From Obelidium mucronatum (lineage: Eukaryota > Chytridiomycota > Chytridiomycetes > Chytridiales > Chytriomycetaceae): DNA of 64,000 nucleotides. The position numbers were made by a program, and so were the translations under genes. Location of the stretch: contig JAIVFH010000033.1 of assembly GCA_025765595.1 (NCBI GenBank), positions 266,057 through 330,056 of the forward strand, given 5' to 3'. Shown here one piece after another: positions 54,893-64,000 of this stretch. The notes below the pieces were generated by a model that saw only the letters and a list, made by a program, of their open reading frames with translations, had not been told where the DNA came from and searched no databases. The stretch's first letter is position 1. The number at the start of each line of letters is the position of its first letter.

Positions 54893-55795
54893 TGGCACTC
54901 AACCTCCGCTTCGCCAACACCACCAGCACCATCCATCTTTCTGTGCGCAAGTTGATTGAAAGGGTATTTTATTAATCTTGAAGCATCGAAATGCGGTCTG
55001 GAATGACGCTCAGAAATCTTTTGAGTTTAGATACAGTTTCAAGAACCACACATGTAGTCAGAAAGCGATTTCGACAGTATTGTAATGACTTCCAGTCCAG
55101 CTCCTATTGCTGGGGAGCATTTTGCAGCATCACCACGACGTCAAGTCCGTGTCTGAACCCACTTCTCTCAAATCAAACCCCAAACACAGGTGCCAGCAGC
55201 AGAAGGACTTGAGTCGATAACAGTGCCCGATTGCCATTTAGACCTGCAGCAACTGTTGTCAATGATCTTGACTCCACACCACCACCTCTTCCGCCAACAA
55301 TTGGGCTGTTTAACTTCAATTAGAAATGAAGCTCTTGGATATAGAGCTTGTACTCACGGTTGAGCCTGCCATACAGCCTTTTTGCTTAATCTAAAAATAG
55401 AACAGGATTTGATACAATCTTACACATCCAGAGCCTACGATCAGGGCCATGCTTCTTGTATACTTTCATACGTTCTTGGCGGCATAAGCCTCCCCCTGTT
55501 TCGAACTGGGTGATCCAGGTGGCAATCGTGGTCTGGCTCTTTCCGAAAAGCACGGCAATCTCTGATTTCTTCCGCCCCAAGCCATAGTGGATGAAGAGAC
55601 CATGGCTGCGTACTGGACCAGTGGCATGTGAGTGCAACACATTCTGCTGCAGTAATTGGATGATAAGATGGCCTTACTAGTCATTTCAAGTCCTGCAAAT
55701 AGCGCAAGATGAAGTAAATACCTTTTACTTCAACTTGCGCACACAGGAATGGATGGTACTAGTGGTGCTGCCAAAGCGGAAGTTGAATGGCAATC
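54893..55795. mobile_element. Tc1/mariner-like element with ~80-bp inverted ends
   Basis: The left end (54893-54975, TTGGCACTCAACCTCCGCTT...) matches the reverse complement of the right end (about 55715-55795) over some 80 bp with about 80% visible identity. A transposase-type HTH frame lies between them. The element is too short (0.9 kb) to encode a full transposase. Confidence 0.6.
55386..55640 (-). CDS. Transposase helix-turn-helix fragment
   Basis: The frame includes HYGLGRKKSEIAVLFGKSQT and TIATWITQFETGG, a typical recognition helix-turn-helix as found at the N-terminus of Tc1/mariner/IS630-like transposases, followed by RQERMKVYKKHGPDRR. The DDE nuclease part is missing; the stop comes after NPVLFLD. 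Confidence 0.5.
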   Translation of the reverse strand: MLHSHATGPVRSHGLFIHYGLGRKKSEIAVLFGKSQTTIATWITQFETGGGLCRQERMKVYKKHGPDRRLWMCKIVSNPVLFLD

Positions 55796-56851
55796 TGTTG
55801 CAATTGCTTTTGACGGTGGAAATAATTTCCGAAAAATCCAGTTTAGCGTTCCGGCCACAATATCACTGTCAAGCACTAATAAACACTCATAAATATATAA
55901 TAAGTAAAATAGAATGCATTCCAGCAAAAGGAGACAGTTTTAAGGAAATTTTGAAGTTAGATATTGTTATGGAGAAGAACGTTTCTTTACGTTTTGGAAG
56001 ACTGGTTACAGTTTGGACTGGTGTTGAAACCCCACCTCTGTATGAATTGCCAAGGTTTTATTCAACTGGGTTGCTCAAATTTTCCATTGTCACAATTTAT
56101 TGCAGCTAATTGGGAACACACCGGCAATTCAAGCTTTGCTTGTCAATCCAGGATTTGTTTGAAATCAATAGTAACTTCTCACTTTAACAACATAAAAAAC
56201 ACTATCCACTCCCACTCCTTGCCAGAATTAGATCATTTCTGATGTTTCAATTTTGATTGGCAGCATCCCGTTGTTCAGATTTTCCCATTTTATGATCCAT
56301 TTGTCAAGTTTGAATTACAGCATATTAAGCCTTTCTGTTCTTATCATTTTAATCTTCTGTTTCAGGCTTCTGTTTCAGACATGTCTTCAAGGCAAGGAAT
56401 TAGTAGAAGATTGGGGAGAAATTGTCAAACAAATATGACAAGTCAATAGTACTATTACACTGTCATCCTGCTGTATGTATTAAAAGAAGCACTTGAAATT
56501 CAAGAAGATCTAACGCACAGCCAGAAAACAAACATAACAACCAATAAACAATCACCTTTTCAGCTCCATGGTGTACAAGTGGGGCCAAGGTACAAATGTC
56601 CAGACTCTTTCTTATCAGGGAAGTTGAACAAGCCAGTCTCCTGCTTGACCATTACTGAGATCTTGTTGTTCCTTATGTTCCCGCTTGCAGTAGATGGTTG
56701 CGTGCTTCATAACATTGTTGACTTGCGTCTCCTTCACTCCTCCCAAACCTCCTGCTGGTCAATACACAATGGACAACTGAGTCAAAGTGGATTCCATCAA
56801 ATCACAGTACAAGCTGCCCGAGCCAGATGGAAGCAATGGGGTTGAGTACAT
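55796..56851. other. Repeat-type DNA, no gene seen
   Basis: AT-rich sequence with short frames only; nothing recognised. Confidence 0.35.
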
Positions 56852-57938
56852 TTGCAACAACAACAGGATCACAATGGCAGGACAAGCAAAGACTGGTTGA
56901 GAGACTATCAACAACAAGCTGCCTGCCAAGTCACTAAAGGACAACTTTGCAAAAAAGCCAGTAAGGTTTTACTTCATCAACAGAATTTAATTAGTTACTG
57001 CAGAAACCACATCCACCACAAACTGGTCATGAACCTGACTGGAGAACAGCTGGAACACCTCAACAAAAACCTCACCGTCCCCAATGTACCAGCCACGCAA
57101 AGTCTGTTCAATGTGGAGTCGACTGCAGCGGTTGGTAAAGAACACAAGGCACTGGTCCTTGGCATCGACAACGCCCACCACCAACAACCTGGAGAAATTG
57201 CAAAGGCAATGTTCCAACTCTGGACCAAAAAAGGCCACAAGATTGTGCAAGCCTTTGGAAGATCCACAACCAACAGCCATGAGGTGGTCGCTTTGAGTTG
57301 GAACACAAATGCATGCAACTTCACCCATGCCTCTTCTTCAACCACAACACAGCAACTCTGGCTGACGAGGATTAAACCCCGGACATACGATGCCACAGAG
57401 AACAAACCAGATCCCTGGTTGTAAAGGACGTGGAGAAATACACAAGAGCCCAAGACTAGGACGACGCTGTGCCTGCGCTTGGAAACGGAAAAGCAAACTT
57501 TAGAATCATTAGAGGGGATAGAGTCAAAAATACAGAAACAGGGACGACTGCAAACACTGCCGCATGGACCACCTCCATCAAAACCGCCCAACACACAAGA
57601 AAGAAGCTGAAGAACGTTTAAAAAGACTGGGACAAAGAACCTGCTACCTATCAATGAGTGGAGAAGAGGTCGGACAAATTTGGGTGGACCTCAGAAACCT
57701 TGAAAGCAAGGGAATCTGCCTCACGGAAGCACAAGCTGAAGGATGCCGTCACTTGGAAGTCCACATGGCTGAGGCTATCAAGCCCATCAATGGGGAACAG
57801 CACTCCCAAACTCCCAAATACTACCGGAATCCTGTCCAAAGCCCAATGATTGGCTCTTCAAGAAGCCCCTCTCACAGCTGGAAGAGCTCCAACTGGAATA
57901 AACCCCCAAACAGAAGAGTAAAGAAAAAAAGAGCTTAA
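56852..57938 (+). CDS. LINE-like ORF1 protein, fragmented
   Basis: Frames 56852-57424 and 57564-57938 plus a short link in another frame look like one ORF1. The first has helical segments (VMNLTGEQLEHLNKNL) and mixed charge. The link and second frame contain CKHCRMDHLHQNRPTH, a zinc-finger-like CxxC...H...H group, before a helical tail. Position just upstream of an ORF2-like start supports a LINE origin. Confidence 0.45.
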
Positions 57939-58044
57939 AGCAGCAGTACAAGCTTGAACAGCTGACGATAACGGTGAAACCCTCCCAAAACAAGAACAAA
58001 CACCAGACTTTGCCAGAAGGGAAATCAGATCAAACCCAAACAAA

Positions 58045-58203
58045 ATGGAACTTAGTGTGGCAACATACAACACAGCATCACTCAAAATTGAAGAAACGCA
58101 GCACATGCTGACCTCATTCGGAATCATGATAGGATGCGGAGAGGAAGAACAAAAAACAACAAAAACAGTAAGACTCCAGACACTGAGCACAACTATGATA
58201 TAG
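58045..58203 (+). CDS. LINE ORF2 start (endonuclease N-terminus), truncated
   Basis: The frame begins MELSVATYNTASLKIEETQ, which matches the first strand of APE-type endonucleases of LINE ORF2 proteins (the xxTYNxxSL pattern). It ends after 52 residues; the nuclease and reverse transcriptase do not follow, so the element is broken here. Confidence 0.45.
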   Translation: MELSVATYNTASLKIEETQHMLTSFGIMIGCGEEEQKTTKTVRLQTLSTTMI

Positions 58204-58421
58204 CAGAGTCCTTTTTAGCTTGCTAGCTAAAAGCTACAGGTCCTTTTTCTCCGTGCGGCAACATTGGTGGCACAGCAGGGGGCACAGTAGCGGACACAGG
58301 AGGCACGGAAGGCCAAATCATCGTACTGAAGCATTTCCTTTTTCCAATAATAAAAGTTTATTGGAATTTCAAAATATCAATATCCAAAAAAATAAAACAT
58401 GCAAGAGAAGAACAAACAGAG

Positions 58422-59445
58422 TCAATCCCAGTCATCAACTTTGGATACAAGCTGATCCTTCTTCGCAAACTGGACCTGATCTTCTCCTCCGGAGCCTCGA
58501 GCAAACAGAGCCGCAAAAATGGGACAAAGGGAAAGTTCCCCAGTCTTGTGGTCCAACTTGATGGTGGCAGAGACCAACACTTTATCCCCAGGCTTGAGCT
58601 CCGATTTCAGTGGTCTGTTTTTCTGGAGGAACTTCAAGTTGAATTCGGAGCTGACACAGTCATAGAAAGGAATGACAGGGACCCCATTAGCTCCAAGAGT
58701 TGTAGGTCTGTTTGGTGCAGCTTTTGGCATTGGTGCTCCCTTCTGAGGAGTTCCACTGTACCCAAAATCAAGAAGGAGGGAAAGCTCACAATAAGTTCTG
58801 GTGAAGCGGACCCAGTTAACATCAGTAGTGCCAAATTCAAATCGTTTTGGAACAATCTCTGGGCCTTTTCCGTTGTAAGGCCCATTTCCCCGGCATTTTT
58901 CAAGGAAGGTGGTCAAGCCCACCACGGCATCAGCAGAAAGAAGGGACCGGCCGTAAATGCTGGCAACAAGAAAACCAGCCTCTGGTGTTGGCTTGCGGAA
59001 GATTCCATCAGTTTCATTCAGGACTTCAATTGGCCACAGAAATGCTGCAGGCAATGGTTGTTTCTCGTAGAAGACAGAGACATAGTAACCGGCTGAATTG
59101 AAATTAAAAGAAAAAGTTCAGATTATAACAAAAGTAGAAATCCAATAACCAAAAATTATTGGAATTAAAAAGGCAATAACAAAAAATTATTGGAATAAGA
59201 AAAGGGAGGTCACCTGGTTCAGAGAAGTAGTGCCTCCCGTAACCAGACTCATCACGCCCAATACTGGACACCCCCAACCCATTTTCAACAACACCACACC
59301 TTTCTTCCAACTTGGCTAGAATTTTGCCAAGATTTATAGGAATGTCATGCTTCGCATTAACATCACCAGCCAGGAAATTTGACAATGGTTGGGGGAGGTG
59401 TGATGGGGGAGCAGGAGTGGATTCATCCCAATCGTCTCCGAGCAT
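58422..59445 (-). CDS. Hypothetical mobile-region protein, two exons
   Basis: Exon 1 (about 59215-59445, MLGDDWDESTPAPPSH...) and exon 2 (58422 to about 59100) join through a 117-nt-class intron as SEP-AGYYVSVFYEKQ, giving about 305 residues. Near the C-terminus LKPGDKVLVSATIKLDH looks like a beta strand of an OB-type fold and the end is acidic (SKVDDWD). Replication-type ssDNA-binding is one possibility given the Helitron-like gene nearby, but this is conjecture. The intron holds two TTCCAATAA...TTATTGG fold-backs. Confidence 0.45.
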
Positions 59446-59635
59446 ATTCTGGTAGTGATGGTAGTGTTCAGTGCAGGCGAGGGGGGAGGGAGGGCAAATC
59501 AGGTTTGGTATTTATAGCAGCCCGCCGACAGGCCAAGCAGCGTCCAAGCAAGCAGGACCAAGCAAAGCAGGATCACGTGCAAGCAAGCAAAAAATAGTGA
59601 AAATTAGGGTTGCAAATAAGGCCAAAAAACTAAAC

Positions 59636-61183
59636 ATGACAGACGACCAAAATCCGGCTGTTGACGAAACACCAACCTGTCCCAAGGTATCGACAATTGC
59701 CGCATCCCTGACAACAGGCAGCAGTATGTTGGGTCCAGGTATCCCCGGAGTTTGGGAAGACAGGTGGTACTGTAGTTTATTTTTGTAAATAAACTCACCT
59801 CACCCATCACAAACGACGCAGCAAACGGAAGCGGGGACCGGAAGAAGATGGCTCCGAAGAAGATGACGCGTTAGGTTCACCAACTGATGGAGGACATGAA
59901 GAACCAACAGAGGAGAAGCCTCCTGAAAAAAAGGCAAAGCTTGTGGAACTCACCAACAACAAGGAACTTCCTCCTGTGGACACATTGGTAGCCGGACTGC
60001 AAGTCAGAAATCGGATGGAGCTGGATCGACAGGAAATCATCCAAAACCCTAATTGAGCAGCATCGATTGTAATGGACAACCTACTCAGCAACCGTCCCGC
60101 CCTCCAGATTGACGAGAGACAGGGCATGGCCGCTGCGTTTAAGACCGTGTTACTTAACGTTTTTTCGGATGCACAATAATTTGGCGAAGCTCTTTCACAG
60201 GTGGCTGCTGCACAAGGACAGGCTTGTTTCTATGTTCGCCAGGCCTTTAACAGGTTTATTTTTATTTTTCCAATAATTTGGTATTATTTGAACTCTAACT
60301 TTCACTTTCCAATATTCTGGTATTATTGGAAATACAAATAGAATGTTTCTGATGAGTGCCACATCTACAGAGAAATGGAATGAGTACTTGGTGGCACAAT
60401 ACAATGAAGCATTTCCACTGCTTCCACTTTTAGAGAACTCTAAGCAAGATTCACGGAAAATAGGATCAGCAAAGAAACAAAGCGGTCGGAAAGTCCAAAG
60501 TGGTACTACACCCAAGCAAATTGTCAAGAATTTTGACTTGCTGTTCAACAAACTTGACAAAATTCTGGAACTACGGATTTTTGGGGGTCTTCAAGCTGTT
60601 GTGAAAGAACTTGAGAAAGAGGAGAGCCTGGCAATGAAGTACAGCATTATCTTGAACAAGTTGGTGAGGTGAGTATTATAAGTAAAATGTTAGCAAATTT
60701 CGCATCATCTGTTGTCTAAAATTTTCTGTATTAAATTTTCCAAGGCAAGTCACGGGGATTTGCTCCTCTCTTTACCAAGAAAGATGTGACGGAAAGTTTG
60801 GCCGATCTGAGAAAATGGGTTCTTTCGGGATATCATTGTTACTGGAGCATTCTCAAGGAACTGCTGTTGGACCTCTGTTGACGACTCAAGAACAAGCGAA
60901 AGTGAACCAAGACCTGCAACAAGCCGCTGGAAGCAACACTGGAACCAACTCCAAGGATGCAAGTAGTGGCGAGGACTCCGATTCAAGTGAATCTGATGGT
61001 AAAGGTGGAGGTGACAAAAAGCCTGCCCGAAGACGTAGTAGAAGGAATGAGCTCAAGGAAGAGGAACGACGCGTTATCAAGACTGAAGATGACGACTACA
61101 TTGTCTACTTGCCAGATGCTGTGATGAAGCTTCTCAACTTGGCAAGCCGTGAAGTTGACGGAGTTATTGACTTGACAAAGTGA
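59636..61183 (+). pseudogene. Decayed mobile-region gene with introns
   Basis: The start MTDDQNPAVDETPTCPK is followed by an intron and an acidic/basic segment (KRGPEEDGSEEDDALG), then in-frame stops at about 60053 and 60177. After the intron at 60251-60343 the frame is good again (TEKWNEYLVAQYNEAFPLLP ... KLDKILELRIFGGLQAVV). After a second intron (60670-60744) one offset leads into an acidic Ser-rich end with EERRVIKTEDDDYIVYLPDA. The gene is divergent from 58422-59445. Family unknown. Confidence 0.4.
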
Positions 61184-61611
61184 GTGTTGAGGTTAGGCGG
61201 TGGAGTTGACGGGCCTTGGTTGCTGTATCTGTTGTCCCTTATTATGATTTTTCTATGTTGGCTTGTATCCTTTTTAAGCGTGTCTCATATTTTTTAATCA
61301 CTTTGTGTCTCATTATACATAAAGATAGCTGGAATCCCTTCCTTTTCATGTTCTGTCCCTTGTAAGCAGGTTTCTCCCCATACTGCGACCTGTTGATCGT
61401 AAGAACCAATACTCTGCTGACATTGAAGACTAACCCTGATATAACCATAGAATATCTTCTGAGGGTTACTGTCCACACCTGTGAGTAAAACCTCCTCCCC
61501 ATACCAACTCATATATTCTCGAAAATTAATTCCAATAACATGTCTTTATTGGAATTCCTGGGTCATTGAAATTTATGAATTCCAATATCTGTTCTCATTG
61601 GATTTTGCCTT

Positions 61612-63422
61612 CCCTAGGTTACCTTCCGATGCCCATTGGCAAGTCTTTGTTGCTTAATGCCTCCTCAGCGTCTCGACTTAACAAACGTCGGCCATTCGAT
61701 AAATTGTTCCGGTTCTCCTTTTACCCTACCACCCCTGCACCGCCCTCTACAATTTCATTAGATTTACCCCCGACGGTGACTCCTTCCGTCACCACTTCTG
61801 ATGAGCCTCCAACCCCCATTGTGGCCCCTGGTACCCCCTTTGCCCCTCCTCGTGTTCTTAGAATTCGTAATACCAAAAATCAGTACTCTGCTCACCGAAA
61901 AGCTGTTAGTAAACGGAAGATTCGCGCTCAACGCTCACCAGCAGCTCATGAGCGAGAACTGGAATCACAGCGTAACGAATGCGACAGCTGCGTGCCGCCG
62001 CAACAGGATCAAAAAGAAAAGCGAGTGTATGGTCCTGAGGAGCTATCAACAATTGATTCACTGTTGGGGTTTGGGTTGCAATCCTCGCAAGAAGCCATCT
62101 ACATTAAGTGTGCTGAGCGATTGTCGTTCAACTGTATGACCAAGCACTGCTGTGTGTCCTGTGATTGCGACTATGTGAAATCCGAATTGAAATATCGCAG
62201 TATAGGATCAGAGTACCGAGTGAGTAAAATTTTAATACTTTTAACATCAAAGTCACTAAATTTGGGCAATAGAATTTGCGTCGCGTCTTGCGGGTTGATG
62301 ACGCGCAAGTTGCCATGTTAGATCCACTTCTTGTGGCTCAATATGACGTACAAGGCTTTGATGTCCGCCTTTCTCGCCTATTCCTCAGTCCATCTGGATT
62401 TACTTCTTTGCCAATAAGTTGCACAACCCAGTTATTCTGATTCTCGCTCTTTGCCCAGACTACTTCACAGCCACACGCCCTGGAAAGATGGACGGTGACG
62501 CAGGTGAAGAACTGGAAGTTAAGAAGAAGAAGAAGAAAACAAAGAAGCAAGGAAGAGTTAGAATGCCAGTGGAAGCCATTGCCAACGAAAATTGGATTGG
62601 GCAACTCCCGACAACCTTTGGAGATATTACCCGAACACCGAAAATGTTGTTTCATTGATGCAGCCGTGCATTTATCTTACAACAATTTTGGGTCTGGTAC
62701 TGAGAACCAACAGAAAAATATCAAGTCCCACACTATGTTCTGAAAAACAGTGAACCAGTTCTCCGCCAAGTTCCTGCCGATATTGGTTCAACCTTCCACT
62801 TTTCTTTTGTTGGGGTCTGGACCCCACAAGAATAGCCGAACAAAAAACCAGATACGCTGCACAAGACTGTGTGTTTGACTTACTCAAATTCTTTGAGTAC
62901 ACCACCAAGGCTACTAGGAAAACAAAGAGTCATTTCAAGTGATGCTGCTGTACCTGAAGAGAACAGTAAGTTTTGATGTCCTTCTGTTTATATTTGTTTT
63001 TGAAATTCCAATATTTTGTTCTTATTGGATTTTCATATTTACAGTTTTCTCTGATCGATCGCTCTCTGGTGACTTTCCAGTAAATGAAAAACTGTGCCGA
63101 TTAATGCAACATTCTGCTTACAACACTGGGACCGCGGAAACCGCTGTTGAGGATTCCACTGTCCATTATGTGTTTTCTCTCCTACAAGTGACCACATAAC
63201 AGCATCTCCGCTTCCTACCCCAAATGAAGCACCTGATCCCCCTGCCACCACTTCAATCCAAGATTATGCTGTGTTTCGATCTACAAACCTGTCTAAAGCA
63301 AGAAAGCTTCTGCATATTGGTTTATTCTTTCCAACACTATTGCCATTTGGTGAAGGAGGTCCGGCGTGTCAGCGGGTCCGCCATCTTTCAGTTGCTTCAA
63401 ACTTCATGGCGGAGTTTTTGGC
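61612..63422 (+). CDS. N-terminal part of a Helitron-like protein, fragmented
   Basis: After an acceptor (TTCCCTAG ending at about 61610) the frame to 62220 has a Pro/Thr-rich start, then CDSCVPPQQDQ and a Cys cluster NCMTKHCCVSCDCDY. A 53-nt intron (62221-62273) leads to RRVLRVDDAQVAMLDPLLVA. Further frames at 62480-62660 and from 63044 (after an intron from about 62966) give SGDFPVNEKLCRLMQHSAYN and then, near 63320, FFPTLLPFGEGGPACQRVRH. The last matches the FPxLFPxGxGG block before the Rep domain of Helitron proteins. Several stops and offsets show decay or poor consensus. Confidence 0.5.
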
Positions 63423-64000
63423 AGGCATTGGGGTTTCACTGCTATTGCTTATGATTACACTGCGTTAGAACAATCGTTCTCTCAGCAATATTTGACAATG
63501 CGTGTTCGTGCATCTGCAATTTCAGATGGAAAATGGACCAAAGAAGACATTCAGAAATGTTATAATCATTCTCGTCAGATGGAGGAGTGTCTAAAGCGCG
63601 GTGTTACTCTTCCGGAGGCACCACCAGAAGTGAAGCAATTGATTGATATCAAGAAGGCCATACTGCCAGGCTTGAGGGCATTTGTTGGCTCTATCGAGTT
63701 CCGCCAAGCTGGGCTTCACACAGCTTTTGGGTTACAGCGTAGACTTGGAGTTGCCAATATTTATGCCACAATTTCTCCTGCCACATCACGAAGCTGGGCT
63801 GTGGCCATTAATTGTGACCTTGTTAATGGTGAGCATTGTCAACTGAAGTTTCTGGTTGGGGATGGCGAGCTTGCCATGCCAGGCACTGACGGGATTATTC
63901 TCCCAAACAACAATGTGAGGGCGTCAGCTGCCTCCGCAAACTTGTATGAATGTGCGGACTACGCCCGCCGTGTACTTAACGTATTTTTGGAAGACTTCAA
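63423..64000 (+). CDS. Helitron-like helicase-like (Rep) domain, cut by window end
   Basis: A frame open from 63423 to the last base reads RHWGFTAIAYDYTALEQSFS, a long helical segment, then KAILPGLRAFVGSIEFRQAG and GVANIYATISPATSRSW. These fit the Helitron N-terminal helicase-like region (the GSxxYR...FxTxxPAD pattern) in a divergent form. It follows the FPTLLPFGEGG block after a one-base offset near 63420. The HUH residues and the Pif1-type helicase would lie beyond the window. Confidence 0.6.

Overview
The window is eukaryotic nuclear DNA. Genes are split by short GT-AG introns, mostly 49-95 nt, several with TACTAAC-like branch sites. The gene set is fungal: a secreted multidomain chitinase, an Fmp25-type mitochondrial RCC1 protein, Sen54, TRAPPC13, SF3A2 and a roadblock dynein light chain. 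Together with a tyrosine-recombinase retrotransposon, this suggests an early-diverging, chytrid-like fungus. That placement is inference; nothing here names a species.

Left part (1-39.6 kb) is gene-bearing. In order: a cut-off Gly/Ser-rich ORF; a prolyl-4-hydroxylase-like dioxygenase; copy 1 of a 1.25-kb dispersed repeat; TRAPPC13 (-); a nearly intact 6.9-kb tyrosine-recombinase (DIRS-order, PAT/Ngaro-like) retrotransposon (-) with split direct repeats; an ABCC transporter (+) starting 92 bp beyond the element; a secreted CBM19-like/DUF3472-like protein (-); a repeat fragment; a tandem double-GH18 chitinase (-); a third copy of the repeat; SEN54 (+); a fragmented unknown gene; SF3A2 (-); a multi-pass membrane protein (+); an 812-residue PIP-box protein that may be SLF2/Nse6-like (+); DYNLRB (-); and, 67 bp away and divergent, an FMP25-like gene (+) whose second intron is filled by a GC-rich palindromic minisatellite.

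Right part (39.6-64 kb) holds no recognisable host protein gene. It has four tRNA genes (Ala-AGC, Lys-CTT, Asp-GTC, Gly-TCC) among mobile-element debris: a PIF/Harbinger-type transposase fragment with long degenerate terminal arrays, an insertion with a 19-bp target duplication and poly(A) tail, a Tc1/mariner-type HTH fragment between inverted repeats, a LINE-like ORF1 plus ORF2 start, and the first part of a Helitron-like protein that runs off the window end.

Features that ordinary annotation does not explain: oligo(A) tracts at each inter-ORF junction of the retrotransposon; a row of about a dozen 16-20-bp imperfect palindromes inside it; a CCGCC-N3-GGCGG array in both SEN54 and the FMP25 intron; a recurring TTCCAATA/TATTGGAA fold-back in the introns of the mobile genes at 58-63 kb; and sharply GC-rich 5' ends in some housekeeping genes. 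Many conserved genes, including essential SF3A2, carry single-base frame breaks, often in short homopolymers. Consensus errors are therefore as likely as gene death, and frame breaks should be read with caution.
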